NCBI GenBank assembly: GCA_030737835.1
Contig: CM060857.1
Span: 9,330,145 to 9,394,144 of the forward strand
Direction: 5' to 3'
DNA length: 64,000 bases
Source of the DNA: Acorus gramineus
Lineage: Eukaryota; Streptophyta; Magnoliopsida; Acorales; Acoraceae
Positions 22,810-36,209 of the stretch are shown here, piece by piece. The notes under the pieces are model-generated. The model did not search any database. It saw only the letters and a list, made by a program, of their open reading frames with translations, and had not been told where the DNA came from. Position numbers and translations under genes: made by a program. Numbering within the stretch: the first letter of the stretch is position 1; every line of letters starts with the position of its first letter.

Positions 22810-24524
22810 ATACTTGAAAGTGTCAATTTGTCTAGTCAAATATATACTCGGCTACGAAGGTATATAGTTGATTAGTAAAATGTAAAAAATATGTATTTCA
22901 TTTATTTGAATATATAAATATATATATATCATTCAAATTTCAAAATGTGTTGATAATGCAGGATTGATCGTACGAGAGTATCCTAATATTCTCCTAACAA
23001 AGGGATAGAACCAATTTGTGGTCAATGGGCTGGGCCTAAACCAAAAAGGCCTATAAAACATGCCTATAAAACATGGATGATATTACTATAGAAAATGATA
23101 TACCCAGTCACATTCATCAACAAAAACTCAAACCTCACATGTTTTCATTTTTTTTAAAATAGTAAACATCATCTAATGAGGTATATGCTTTGATAAAAAG
23201 TGCATATCGCTCTATTTCGAGTTGAATGAACCCATTTTTAGTAAATGTAAGAAAAAATTTAGTGAGATATATACATCATCTAACGAGATATATGCTTCAC
23301 TAAATATGTAACAAGGTATATAGTCTGTGTTTCGGACTGAGAAAAAAATTGAGTGTAGTAGCACTCTATTACTACAACCCCTTTTCGAGGTGAATGAAAT
23401 ACACCAAGTTCAAACCAATTCACACACATTTTGATTTTTTTAAAAATAGTATACCTCATCTAATTATATATATATATTTATTAAAAATGAAATATATACT
23501 ACAATGAATAGCATTGATTCATATATAAAAAATATAAAAAAAATTATCAAAATATATACTTCGCCAATGTGAGTATAAAGCGGTTAAAACATATTATATT
23601 AGAATTGAAATTGAAAAAATGACCGTGTATAACCGCACTCATAAAACATTAGCTTACATAATTTTTATTAATGAAAACGTGGAGGTGTGGAGGTATGTAT
23701 ATAGATGGAAAATGGTATGTCCAGTCTAGTGTGCACCCTCGTCCGTGAGCCCCAAGCATTTTTATTTTTTATATAAAGTATATTACCAGCTTAATGAAAT
23801 ACATACTATTAAATACATATCTAGATAAATAAGTATATTTTTTTCATGAAAAATAAAATAAAATTCATTTTTTTATACATTACACTAATGGAGTATGTAC
23901 TATATTACCATAGTATACATTCCATTAATGCAATGTATAATCGATGTGGAGCAATTTTAGACTGCAGACGGGGCTGTAAAAGAAATTGAGTATATCAGCA
24001 CTCATGTATATATACCAAGTTTGCATTTGAAATGCTACTTCTTTATAATAAATCGTCCGCGTGACATATATTGTTTTTTTTTCTAACCCTTCAATATAAA
24101 AACATATAAACAAGGAGAATTGTGGATTAGTTTATATCTAAATTCTATGTGCTACGTATCTTGTTTATTTGTTCTTTGTCAACTACATTAGAAACTCAAC
24201 TACTCTAAGCACGGGTTCGGAAGAAATATTTTTATCACCCGGTGATGCTGATTGATCAACAACTACAGAACTACTAATAAAATGGTGTGGAAGTTATAAA
24301 AATTGCAAGTTTGATAAATATGGATTTTTTTGTTTTTGTTTTTTCGGTTGTTGGTATTAGATAAATATGGAATTGATGCAGTACATGTCACGGAGGAGCC
24401 GCAAATAGTCACTGGACTAACAAAAATGTGAAGGAAAAGTAATGAAAGGTTTAAATTTTGGAGAAGATTCAGTTTCTTCTGGTTTTAAATTTAGTCCACA
24501 ATCTTTTTTATTTTCTTTAAAATA

Positions 24525-24564
<40 letters not shown>

Positions 24565-24647
24565 TATTTCAGTGAATTGTATGACTTCATTTACATAACG
24601 TGTAAAAAATTTCTAACAAATTATAAAGTGTAAGTGATTATTAAAAT
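22810..24647. other. AT-rich stretch with diverged repeats, no gene
   Basis: Several diverged copies of a phrase such as acctcatctaat / aatgaggtatatgctt are scattered at 23170-23500, 23560-23840 and 23880-23940. The same phrase recurs in the insertion at 51620-51895. An (AT)n run lies at 24528-24557. No coding signal. Confidence 0.5.
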
Positions 24648-25512
24648 GGGTTAAAGACATCTAAGTCCCTACAAACATGAGAAAACCCATATAAATCCAT
24701 ATTAAAATAAGGACAGATGTACGAGTCCCTGAAAACTCAGAAAAATCAAATTATAATCCCTGAGTTAAATTTTCATCAAAACTTAACGGAATATTCTTAG
24801 AATATTCCGTTACATATAATTGTGAAAACATTGAAGCCCTTATAAACAGTCATAAAGACAAATTAGTCCCTGCAAAAGATAAAATTACCCCTGAAAGACT
24901 TTTACATTAAATTGTGTACACATTGCAGTCCCTGTAAACAATCATAAAGACAAATTAGTCTTTGCAAAAGACAAAAATGCCCCTGAATAATTTTTACATT
25001 TAATTGTGTAGAAATTGCAGTATTTTAGAGGGTATTTAATTTTTAAATTGCAATGTCTGCACAATTAAATGTAAAAATCCTTCAAGGGTATTTTTGTCTT
25101 TTAGAGGGACCAATTTGTCTTTACGATTGTTTATAAGGACTGTAATGTCTATTCAATTATATGTAAAAGTCTTTCAAGGACAATTTTGTCTTTTGCGGGG
25201 ACTAATTTGTCTTTATGATTATTTTTAGGGACTACAATATATACACAATTTAATGTAAAAGTCTTTTAGGGACAATTTTATCTTTTGCAGGGACTAATTT
25301 GTCTTTATGACTGTTTATAAGGACTTCAATGTCTACACAATTATATGTGATGGAATATTCTAGGAATATTCCATTACATTTGGATGGAAATTTAACTCAG
25401 GGATGATAATTGGGTTTTTCTGAGTTTTCAGGGACTCGTACGTCTGTCCTAATTTTAGTAGGGACTTATATGGGTTTTTCCATGTTTATAGGGACTTAGA
25501 TGTCTTTAACCC
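24648..25512. repeat. Long foldback element (865 bp) with internal tandem units
   Basis: The ends are GGGTTAAAGACATCTAAGTC and GACTTAGATGTCTTTAACCC. The arms are complementary over several hundred bases, including ggaatattc around the mid-arm positions 24790 and 25345. Inside, a unit of about 120 bp (ctgtaaacaatcataaagac, aaattagtccctgcaaaaga) recurs in both arms. The flanks tattaaaat and taataaaat differ at one of nine positions, consistent with a 9-bp Mutator-type TSD. No coding sequence. Confidence 0.78.
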
Positions 25513-26552
25513 TAATAAAATATATAAAGAGATTGTAAAATGGGTTGAGTAGAACATCACACTTAAATTTTAAATTGACAAAACTATTGATGTAGGAATC
25601 AAAATGTCATATATTAAGCATATCAAATTGAGATATCACAATGAAGAGGTGGCATGCAATGGACAAATGTTTGTGGTACAAATCCGAAATCCTGTCAGTT
25701 TTAGTCGCATACATGTTTAACATATAAAATTTATGTATTTTCTACGCATATCAGTTGATGAAACTAATGAGCAGCAGAGACACACAGGTTGTTAATTATA
25801 TTCAATTTTGTGTAACCCAAGTTTCCATGTGAGCACGCGCATTCACAAATTAAATTAACAAGACTGCGCAAGTGGCCAACAGGGGCTTGCCATGTTCAAT
25901 TTCATCTCAACAACTAGCAAGAATTTCAGCTTCTGTTCTCGTGTACCTGAAAACCTGCACTTTTTAGGTTGAGTCTTATGTGATTGTTTTTTTTTCAAGC
26001 ACGTGAGTAGGTGTGTTCTATTTTCACTTGGATGATCATACTATGACAAACTTTTAATTGACTGTATTAATTAAGAATTACTATTTATATATAATTGGTG
26101 AGTGTTAGTTATGAGTTTCTTATAAATCATGTACCTCATATATGTATTTTTTTTTGTGTAATGTACCTCATATATGTATTTAATGGATTCTTGGATTTTG
26201 TATCCTTAATGTGGGTCAGGTCGAATCATATGAAATTGTATTTTCTCATGTGAGTCATGTGTTTTGTTTTTATATTAAGAGGTGCTAGAGCGAGCTGGAA
26301 CCATCAAATAAATTCAAATAAATCTATTCGAGTTTTATGTCCTATTTGGAATCATTGTGAAATTGATTCTATATCAAAATCATTGTTCTGATGATTAATT
26401 TCAAATGTTTTTTCATTTTAATTTTAATTTAATTTTTTTTAGATTGTTTTTATATGTTTTAAAAGTTAATGAATATGAAAAAAAAAACCTTGAAATTGAT
26501 TTTTATGAATCAATTAGGAGAGAGCCACTATTAAAAAGAGTGTTTTTGAAAA
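25513..26552. other. AT-rich intergenic stretch, nothing recognised
   Basis: No gene, RNA or repeat structure beyond short A/T runs and a repeated cctcatatatgtattt phrase at 26131-26180. Confidence 0.5.
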
Positions 26553-27229
26553 GGGAAAAATCCATATAATGCTTGAAATCCACCTATCCCGTTTACTTTT
26601 TGGAAGTCAATATTACCCTCTGAATATACTTACGTAAATTCAAATAGCCTCTTGAATAAAATTTATGTTGACAAATGAAAAATATTATGTTTAATTAAAA
26701 CGGGTTGAAAACACAATATACTAAAAATTATCTACAATTTGTTAAAAATGCAGACATTCTTTGTAAATGACGATTTTATCCCTCCAAATAAAGTTTTTAA
26801 AATCTATTTAGAGGGATAAAATTTATGTTGACAAATGAAAAATATTATGTTTGATTAAAACGGGTTGAAAACATAGTATACTAAAAATTATCTACAATTT
26901 GTTAAAAATGCAGACATTCTTTGTAAATGACGATTTTATCCCTCCAAAGAGAGTTTTTAAACTCTATTTAGAGGGATAAAATCATCATTTACATAAGTTT
27001 TCTATATTTTAACACATCGTAACAAATTTTTAGTATACTATGTTTTCAATCAAGGTTAACTAAATGAAATATTTTTTTAATATTGTTCATTTATTAATAA
27101 AAGTTTAACTCATCAGATTATTTAGATTTAAATATGTGTTTTCAGGGGATTATATGAATTCCAGAAAAAATTAATGTGTTATATAAATTTTGAACGTACA
27201 ATTTACTAGTGATTATTTGGATTTTTCCC
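26553..27229. repeat. Foldback MITE with 9-bp TSD TTTTGAAAA
   Basis: It begins GGGAAAAATCC and ends GGATTTTTCCC, with the 9-bp duplication TTTTGAAAA on both sides (26544-26552 and 27230-27238). The interior holds a tandem duplication of about 160 bp (ttatgttgacaaatgaaaaa at about 26663 and 26825) and an inverted mate. The 9-bp duplication and G-rich ends fit the Mutator superfamily. A truncated relative lies at about 44862-45060. Confidence 0.8.
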
Positions 27230-27238
27230 TTTTGAAAA

Positions 27239-28428
27239 TTGGTTCCAAAGGCCTTAGCTTGCACAATCAACTAATCAAGCATCAAATCTCAAGTTAGATG
27301 ACAAACACACTTAACTCAAATGACTAAAGTTTATTTAAAATGACCATAGCCCACCCAACCGAGAAGGGGCCAAAGAAGGCAATCACTTATTGAAGAAAAT
27401 TGTAAAACATTGGGTTCACTTATTTGAAGAAGATTGTAATACATTGGCTGTTTGAGATTAGTCTCATGTTAGAAGTTGAAAATTTTCTTTTTTCACTTTA
27501 TATATTAACCACTCTTAATAGTTTATCTTGAAAAGGACAAAGGGTAAAGAGACCACACATTCCAATTCTTCCTTTGTGTTCCCTAATAACGTGATAGAAG
27601 AAGATCTCGTAACTCCTTGAATTCATAAGAAAAAGAACTTAAAAAAAGAGATAATTTTTTTTATTAATCATAAGTTGTCTCATACAAAATGTGATGACAT
27701 CACAAATACAAAATTTGCCCTCTAAAACACACTATTAATGTCATAATTATTTAAATATATTAAATGCCACCAAATGCAAAACACTCATAATGAAAATGAT
27801 CGAAATTTCTAAAATAAGAAAAATATATATAATGAAAATCCTAAAGATACTACTAGGATCCTAAAATTCTTATGTTGAAATTTCACCAATAATATGTGAT
27901 TATTATGTTATTAACTAATGAGATTTGATTATAAATAATAAAATCTTATAAAACTTTGAGACTGATTTGAAATCAAATATTCTGTAACGATTTCTTTCTA
28001 AATCTGTTCCACATACATCACCTAAATTCTTTTAGGTCACTAGCCCCTACAAGATAAGCACAAATGTGAATGGTCTAGTTATCAAAAGTATATATTTATT
28101 TAATAAAAATATATATTTTTATAAAAAAATAAGGTATTTATTTAAATATTAAATACACATGTATATTTATATTTTTTTATAAAATATATATATAATGTCT
28201 ATCATAACAAAATACATAATGTGACATTTTCCTAGGGGGGCCCAACCCGTCGTTTTCCTTACAGAAAAAAAAAGGTCAGGCGCCGTCGATTCAACCGAGG
28301 TGACGAGTACATCAATCCGATCCGTCCGATCGTCCTCGGAAAACGGACGGTCCACGATCGAGGACGTAACGGGAATCTCGAGTTCTCAAAAAGTGAAAAC
28401 GAAGCGCAGCCAAGGCGAGACTTGGCGC
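27239..28428 (+). promoter_or_regulatory. Upstream region of the malate dehydrogenase gene
   Basis: AT-rich up to about 28235. From 28240 to 28430 the sequence is much more GC-rich (ccgatcgtcctcggaaaacg and similar), as a proximal promoter would be. No gene is recognised between 27239 and 28235. Confidence 0.5.
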
Positions 28429-28436
28429 TATAAATA
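28429..28436 (+). promoter_or_regulatory. TATA box of the malate dehydrogenase gene
   Basis: TATAAATA lies within a GC-richer promoter, about 30 bp before a probable transcription start near 28460. It is followed by a CT-rich leader (tcttctcttcgcctccgcc) ending in a splice donor. Confidence 0.65.
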
Positions 28437-28459
28437 AGTCCCAACACCACTCCATTAAA

Positions 28460-28515
28460 GGGTCTTCTCTTCGCCTCCGCCATTTTCGGGCATCAGAGCT
28501 TCTCAACATCTTCAG
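28460..28515 (+). other. Probable non-coding leader exon of the malate dehydrogenase gene
   Basis: From the expected start near 28460 to the donor CATCTTCAG before GTGCTCTCT (donor at 28516). It contains no ATG. The (CT)n microsatellite immediately after the donor, and the typical plant leader composition, support it. The acceptor is inferred at 34035 (tactagcag), 28 bp before the ATG. Transcript data would be decisive. Confidence 0.5.
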
Positions 28516-31500
28516 GTGCTCTCTCTCTCTCTCTCTCTCTCTATCTCGGTTGAGGTTAACTTGCTTGATTTCTGGATGAGATTTTCGGTTGCTGATCCGA
28601 TTGAATTCCAGCTCCGATCTGTAAATCTTTGGATTTATTGGGATTTGATGGATCTTGATCTGTTTGTGTTTAGATCTTTCTTCTTTTGTGCTGTTTTTGC
28701 TCTGGATCTCATAGAAGTTGTAGTTTTTTTTTTTTTTTTTTCTGTCTTGTTGAGGTCATGGTGGGATAGATTGCATTGTGAGATCTCTTTAGTTGTATGT
28801 GTGAGTTTGGTTTCCTGTTATTCATTTTGTGATTTTAGAGTTTCGTAGATTTGAACGGAATTTTGTGCATGAGAATTATGGAGAGATACTCTGAGATTTG
28901 AAGCTTTAGGAATGTTGGAAGATGAAGTAGATGAGCGATCTGTGGGAAATCTTGTTTGTTGACTTGAGCTCTTCAACTAATTGAAAGGCAACTATGATTA
29001 TTTGGATTGTTTGATTTATTGATATTTGCAGCGCATTCTGGACGTTAAATTGTTGAATAGAGCATTAGATATTTGACATGGTTCTTTACTTTATATATGT
29101 TTCTTGTCTGGTTTATGTTCTATCCCAATTTGATGTGCTTTTGTTAATGTCTGAAAGTAAAGTAGGCTCCCCATATGATTCTGGTGTTCTATCATGAGGA
29201 TTCACATGGAAAGGCTCTCCGCATTAGAATGATACTAATGAATTCTTGGCGTGCTTTTGTTAACTTCTGCAAGTAAGGTTGCTGATTTCATCAGATGATT
29301 GTCAGTTTTATGGATAATGACACCCTAGGGTTTAGTTTTATTGTTTATGTTTTGTGATGTGTTTTTTATGTTGTACTGGAGTATCCTTCCTTTTTTTTTT
29401 TTCTTAACAAAAGATGGCTTCATTTTGTTTGTTTATATGTATTTGTGTATATATAACTGTATTAGACCACCTGATAACATTAATAGACATAAAGCAAACA
29501 AAATGAAAAACCTGTACGTATATCATTTCAAGAACTTACCGGGTTTGTAGAGTTTTTAATAAACAATCACAGTAAGGTTGAGTAGCCACCAGATCAAACT
29601 TTCGTGTTTCTATAATAATCTTTGGAAAGTTTGGAAAGTTTGTACGTATATCATTTCAAGAACTTACCGGGTTTGTAGAGTTTTTAATAAACAATCACAG
29701 TAAGGTTGAGTAGCCACCAGATCAAACTTTCGTGTTTCTATAATAATCTTTGAAAAGTTTGCAAAGATAACTGTGCCTCCTTGTTTTCGAATCTTAACTA
29801 GCAGTAATGCAAACACTTTCTGCATGACCTGTCAGATGGTATTATCATGAACCAACATGAATATGGAAACAGGGATGGGAAGCAGAAACTTGTTTTTCAG
29901 AATCATCATCATAATGAAAACAGGTACGACTACAAAAATAACTGATATTACTTTTATTTCTCATCCAACATAAAAAATAAAAGCTTGTTCCGGCCCCATG
30001 ATTTTACACAAAAAAATAATTACCTTATGAAGGATCCGGCGCAGGGCTGGGTCATGGAGTTTTGACATTGGAATGCAAATCCAGATATAAAGATGTTGTT
30101 ATATTGCATCAGCATACACATTGCCAGATGTAACTGCATCTGAAATGCATCTTTGAATTAATTGCTTTAATACACGAAATGCAGGAGCACAGGAATTAGT
30201 TTCATCAAATCCTGTCTGTCAGTTAACAGCAGATCCTGTATACATGTCATGGTCAAACCCAAGTTAAGCTCCTCCGTCCATTTCATCCACTAGGTTGCTC
30301 TTCAGAAGAGCATTTACAGCAAGGTGATGGACCTGGGAACCAAGAATATGATGCATCATGTAAATGGAGAGTAGACGGACCTTGTCTATTTCAGTAATGT
30401 GAAGAATTTGTAGAAAAAATAATGAAACCTTCAGTTCAACTGTGACCCGTCTATATGCTCCAGGATAAGTGAGAACAGGTTGCTGGACCTGTATAGATTG
30501 AGAAACAACAGTTGTGTTGTCAAGATGTGATGAAATAAAAGTTGATGGTGGATCTAATTTTGACATAGACCAAAACAATTCCTTCTACTAATCAATCGAG
30601 GCAAAGTTAATAGTAGTCTAGTAGACCGAAATATGTTAATTTCTTGATACTAAAATATTGCAAAATACATTGATTTGGGCTGAAATTTTAAATAAAGGTT
30701 CCCCCAATTAGTAAAGGAGAAAGACATTACTTCATCAGCAAAAGAAGAATCTTCTTCAGCAATGCCCCCTAGATCTGGAATCATCAGATATCCAAAGTAC
30801 CTAACAAGGATGCATAATTTCAATGTGCAAGGTTGCTTTTTGCTTTTTCCTATTGAAAGAGAGGTTCAGTTTGATGGTTTGTCATTGGCAACTGTATCTG
30901 GATGTTCAAAATCATGAGTTTAGGTTCTTTAGTTGATATAATCCAAATGGTTATTGTAATCTCAGTTACCCCTATGCTTGTCTTTTTGTTTGAAGCATAT
31001 TTAAATATATTTATGTTCCGTATCACATAGTACCGATGTCATCTTGGTATTACTTCCAATACATATACCAAATAATACTAGAAAGCAGTATAAGAAAAGG
31101 GATGGGATTTGGTGGATTTACAGGGGAGGAATTAGAGATAGGGAAACAGTCCCGGGAGAGGAGGACCGTAATGAAGAGTATATATTCAAGATGCCAAATT
31201 ATTTATGTATTTTTTTTAAAGAAAACTTTATGTATGGATCACAGGAAGTATTTTATCAATCAATCACGTTTGTGGATTGTTAAAGATCAGGAACCACTAA
31301 GGAAAAAAGAATCCACTATGGAAATTAAGATGATTGTTCTTATTTTTCTATTTCCCTCGGGTTGTTTCAGAATTATTTGTATTGATTTGACCTATATGGG
31401 ATCATTATTTTATCATATTTCACCCATTTTCTACCCAAGTTGTGCCAGATAGACCATCATTTTCAACATACTTGATGCTTGCTGTTTCTGTTTCTGATAC

Positions 31501-34035
31501 CTTTATACCCTCCTTTCATTTGGCCGAAAAATCTGAGCCAGATCTTATTATTTGATATGCTGGAAATCGATTATCTATTTCCATTGCCTTGTTTTTCTCA
31601 TGGAGAAAATGTAAAACCAGCTGAAAAGATGGAAAGCACATTTTTACGTGCTGACCTCAAATTTTTTTATTTCTGTTTATACATGCTAGATTAGCTATGG
31701 CTTGAATGTCATATTTTCTTCAGATATAGACGCTCCTCTATTTGTATTTTTTTCGTGCTCATAATCAGCAGAACTTAGTTATGTGGAAATAGAGAGAAAC
31801 ATGTTAATTTATTTTATGTCCTGTTTTTTTCATATCATACCCAAATGCTGTTTATATGAGCCACCACCACCACCTCCAAAATCTTTATATAAAAATTTGT
31901 GATTGGCTACGTGTATTTTTTTTCCTGTCATTCAAGTATATTAAGGGTCATGTTCTCCGAAACATGTACAATCTGACTCCTTCCTTGTCACCAACTCACC
32001 ACCCAAATTTGTTTTTGATAATTTGAGTTTTTGATGATGAATTCCATTAAATGTTGATGCTCCTTTAAAAAAATGGATCTGTATTAATGACGCCATAAAT
32101 ATATGTGAATAGCCAAGCAAAAAAAAAAGTGAATAAGGATTAAAATACTAAAATATCGTCTGCTGCACTGGGGCACAACACAGATTTAAATTACGTATTA
32201 TGATTGTACAAAAAGTGATAAACACATATTTAAATTACGTATTATGATTGTACAAAAAGTGATAAACAGTATCAGGTAAGATATATATATATAAGAAAAA
32301 CAAAATATGATATATAAAACAAAACCTTTAAGGGGATTGATTTGGGTCATATAGAGAGAGATTGTTGTTTTGTAGGAAAAATAGGTTTTTGGTGTGGAAT
32401 AACCTAACAAGGGTTGGAGGGATGTTAATGATTTAATTACATAATGGTAGATTAGTCTTTTGTGTTTCTAAAATTATTAAATGATACTTTTTTAGGTATA
32501 GTTTTAAAAAGTAGTTGAATGGGGTATTTCTAACTTTTAGAAGATATTTTTGGACATTTTCCCTTTTTTATATGCATCAAGTATAATATGCGTAATATAG
32601 GAGTTGATTCCCTTGAGAGTCCCAAGTTAGTGTTCTCTGAAGTCCCTAGGGTTGAGGTCTGCATGTGTGATGCAGCGTACGAATACGCTCTTCTGCTAAT
32701 TCGATCGAAGATATGAATTCGTAGGCTCCAGCGACGCTGTTGATTCTTCAAGCAGTTAATTGTCCATTTGATGGTCCTCAATGCAAATTGAACGGTCCAT
32801 GATCGTGCTGCATCAATGTGCCTTTGTGAAATGGAAACAAAGGAGAATGGCCTCGAAAGTTTCTTGGGCAAAGATTGAGCATTTGGAATGCGATCTAGGA
32901 GGCAATGGGTGGGGATGGGGTTTTTAAACAAGCTAGATCTGATGAATTAGCTAGAGATATTCTTTGACGAACTTTATGAGCTGTAATTTGACCTAGATCT
33001 ATATGTGGTAAAATGATGAGCTCTTGTTATACGAATATAAGCAGGGTTCAGAACATTACATGTTGGCTTGAATTTTACAGGATACTGTGTCGGACTTAAC
33101 TAATAAATTCATTGGGTTGGGGAAGCTCATTTGTGATTTCAAAGAGATTAACATATGTCAGAAGACAGATACATAGTAAGGAGAACAAATAATTTATGTC
33201 ACCTATGTATGGACACAGGGTTCTATTATGCAAATGATTGAGCCTGTGGACCCTATATTATAGAAATTTGAACTATTATCAAGGATCAGTGCACCATACC
33301 TGATATGGGATATTGAATAATAGGAACTTCTCACAACATGAAGCTTCTAGTCACAATTGCATAACAAGTAATTGTTACCCAATAAAAGCAGAATTGTAGA
33401 GATTAACATGGTTTTTAAAAGTTCAATTATATCAATTATTGCCTCCTCACTCAAGCCATTTGCTCCAACGATTTTTTCTGTCATTAGGAGGAACTTATAA
33501 ATGGAGACATGGATTATAGTTCTGAGCGGCAAGCAATTAAGCTTTTGATCTATGCAAGAGGTTGGGTTGCTGTCATAGTAGGTTTAGTTGATTAGGTGTT
33601 ACAATAAACTTTAAGTCCATCTTACTCCTCTGTTTGCGGTGAAATATGATTGTTAAAGGGTCATGCAGATTGTGGTTTGTCATGCCCCAGAAAAATCAAA
33701 GCAGTGATAAGAGGGGGAGGGAGTAAGGATGTGTATGATGGGAAAGAAGTAATCTCTTTTCCGAAGCTAGGAATTAAGTTTGGTGGTAGTGTTAGAAATT
33801 CTCACGTCTATTTAATTGAGATAATAAAAATCTGTTGAAACAACATTTTCTACCTGTCATCCAAATTCTGAACCATTCTATGTTTTGTTATTATATTTTA
33901 TCTTCACGATTTGGTTTCCTTTTTCAAGACATTTTCGACTTTTAACATGTTAACTTTTGTCTTTGCTGTGTTTGTGCTTCACAAGTTGATTGGGCAATTG
34001 ATTATTGACTAATTTTTTCTTGTATATACTAGCAG
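28516..34035 (+). other. Putative 5.5-kb leader intron of the malate dehydrogenase gene
   Basis: T-rich, intron-like sequence with no recognised gene of its own. It holds a near-identical tandem duplication with a 128-bp period (29513-29768, starting tgtacgtatatcatttcaag), a 44-bp tandem duplication near 32184-32271 (atttaaattacgtattatga), and a less AT-rich patch at 32570-32940 of unknown origin. If the intron is shorter than proposed, part of this would be intergenic. Confidence 0.45.
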
Positions 34036-34062
34036 AGCCCTGTTATCTTTCTCTGTTGTAAA

Positions 34063-35313
34063 ATGGCGGCCATGGCAGCAGCTTTCCTCTCCATTGGTTC
34101 AGTTTCTTCTTACGCTGCACAGACTGGCAGTGGGGGTAAACCAAAGTCCATCAGCATGAGCTCACGTGCCTTAAATTCTTTGAAGAGCTTCAGCGGTCTC
34201 AAGGCAGCATCGTCAGTCAGCTGTGAATCAGAGACATCTTTTCTGGGTACGGAAAGCAATGCTGCCCTTCTTAATACATTTGCTTCAAAACCAGGAAATC
34301 AAAACCAGAAAAATCCGAACTATCTCCAGCCCCGAGCATCCTCTTTCAAAGTGGCAGTCCTTGGAGCTGCAGGAGGAATTGGCCAATCCTTGGCACTCCT
34401 GATCAAGATGTCCCCACTGGTCTCGGCCTTGCATCTTTATGATATTGCGAATGTTAAAGGAGTTGCAGCCGATCTCAGTCACTGCAACACCCCTTCTAAG
34501 GTTCTTGATTTCACTGGCCCTGCTGAACTGGCCGATTCCTTGAAAGATGTGGATGTGGTCGTTATTCCCGCCGGTGTTCCAAGGAAGCCTGGGATGACCC
34601 GTGATGACCTCTTCAACATCAATGCCAACATTGTTAAGACACTTGTTGAGGCTGTCGCAGATCATGCACCAGAGGCATTTATCCACATCATCAGCAATCC
34701 CGTCAACTCCACAGTCCCTATAGCAGTGGAGGTTCTTAAAGCGAAAGGTGTCTATGACCCGAAGAAGCTCTTTGGAGTGACAACTCTAGATGTTGTGAGA
34801 GCGAACACGTTTGTCGCGCAAAAGAAGAATCTGAAGCTCATCGATGTGGATGTCCCAGTTATTGGGGGACATGCTGGGATTACTATTTTGCCACTGCTAT
34901 CAAAGACGAGGCCGCCGGTTAGTTTCACAGATGAAGAGGTGGAGCAGCTGACAGTGAGGATTCAAAATGCGGGGACTGAGGTCGTCGAGGCAAAAGCCGG
35001 CGCGGGATCTGCCACACTGTCAATGGCGTATGCAGCAGCCAGGTTTGTGGAATCCTCTCTCAGAGCACTAGACGGGGACGGGGACGTGTATGAATGCGCT
35101 TTCGTCCAGTCAGAGTTGACTGAGCTCCCCTTCTTTGCATCGAGGATCAAGCTGGGGAGGAAGGGTGTAGAAGCGGTGATTTCAACAGATCTACAGAACC
35201 TCACAGATTACGAGGCAAAGGCTCTCGAAGCATTGAAGCCAGAGTTGAAGGCCAGCATCGAAAAGGGTATTTCTTTTGCACAGAAGCAGGAGGGAGCCCC
35301 AGCATCAGTTTGA
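34063..35313 (+). CDS. pdNAD-MDH: Plastidial NAD-dependent malate dehydrogenase
   Basis: An intact single-exon frame of 416 aa, close to the 403 aa of the Arabidopsis plastidial enzyme, which is also intronless. Residues 1 to about 90 are Ser/Ala-rich and lack acidic clusters, as in a plastid transit peptide. The mature part shows the NAD-binding loop GAAGGIGQ (101-108), Asp127 of LYDI (NAD preference), the active-site loop [12 protein letters not shown] (172-183) with Arg174 and Arg180, Asn212 in SNPVN, Asp243/Arg246 in TTLDVVRA, and the catalytic His270 in GGHAGIT. The enzyme interconverts malate and oxaloacetate with NAD(H) in the stroma and supports redox balance in the dark and in non-green plastids. 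The family is also known to have a non-catalytic role with the FtsH12 complex. Two degraded partial copies lie at 50767-50925 and 59212-59995. Confidence 0.97.
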   Translation: MAAMAAAFLSIGSVSSYAAQTGSGGKPKSISMSSRALNSLKSFSGLKAASSVSCESETSFLGTESNAALLNTFASKPGNQNQKNPNYLQPRASSFKVAVLGAAGGIGQSLALLIKMSPLVSALHLYDIANVKGVAADLSHCNTPSKVLDFTGPAELADSLKDVDVVVIPAGVPRKPGMTRDDLFNINANIVKTLVEAVADHAPEAFIHIISNPVNSTVPIAVEVLKAKGVYDPKKLFGVTTLDVVRANTFVAQKKNLKLIDVDVPVIGGHAGITILPLLSKTRPPVSFTDEEVEQLTVRIQNAGTEVVEAKAGAGSATLSMAYAAARFVESSLRALDGDGDVYECAFVQSELTELPFFASRIKLGRKGVEAVISTDLQNLTDYEAKALEALKPELKASIEKGISFAQKQEGAPASV

Positions 35314-36209
35314 GCAGACACATGCACTTCCTTCGTATGGTGGGGTTTTACAGCAGAGAATGAAATAAGGTGCGTCTTTGTTAGGCATATTGTTCCTTTT
35401 CAGTTTTGCAGGATAGAAGATTTATATGAATATACAGTCATTATCGCAGTCCTGATGTTTGTCAAAGAAACATGTAATAGATTTTTGTTTGAATCATTTG
35501 GTGCACCGTTCTTGTATTACCTTACTGGTGCAGTTTTTGGCTGGTTGGAAAACCCTAAACACTGGTTTTCAAGTAGTGATCATTTTCTTGGTCACGTCTC
35601 CTTTATTTCATGTTATAAATTGTTTTTCAATCTGTCGATGTGACTATGATTTCTCGCCTCTTGTGGGGTTTTTTTCTTTTAGCAATTTCTTTTGATGCTC
35701 AGAATTTACATGCATTTAGTCATAATTATTATCTTTGCTTATCTTCATGTCAATTTCTCCAGTACAGGTGATTTTCAGAGCATAAACAAGTTCTTATAAA
35801 TGCATTTAACATATGTGAATTAACAAGTAAAAATGATGTACAATTCAGTTACTTCTACATACATACATTGTTCCAGTGGAACAACCATATGGTTTTGGTT
35901 CCCAGGTGATTCATTTTTTAGATATCCGCTTTATGTCTTGGTCATATGCCACAGGTTTCCAAAATAAAAGGTTTTACTAGTGAGTTTCCTTGATGTCTTC
36001 TGACTAGATGAATATTTCTATCCACCTATCTTGACCTTGCCTCCTATATATTGGAACTTGGTCTGTCATGTAAAATTTGATATTTCCAAAGATCTGCACA
36101 GAAAAACATACTAACATTTGCATGCCAAACCCACAACTTGTAACAATTAGCAACAAAGATCTGAACAAATCCTACGCAAGGTGAAAGTACATGTTGCTTT
36201 TTTATTTTC
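35314..36209 (+). other. 3'UTR and downstream flank of the malate dehydrogenase gene, member of a duplicated block
   Basis: This segment, from about 35345 (agaatgaaataaggtgcgtc) to 36209, is strongly similar to 51485-52670 and partly to 59985-60597. Similarity continues past the expected 3'UTR, so whole genomic blocks, not mRNA copies, were duplicated. Confidence 0.75.

Noticed and set aside
30264..30578. Minus-strand frame ending LVDEMDGGA that looks briefly protein-like
   Set aside because: No family could be recognised. It lies inside the putative leader intron and has no supporting neighbours or splice pattern. Left as unexplained.
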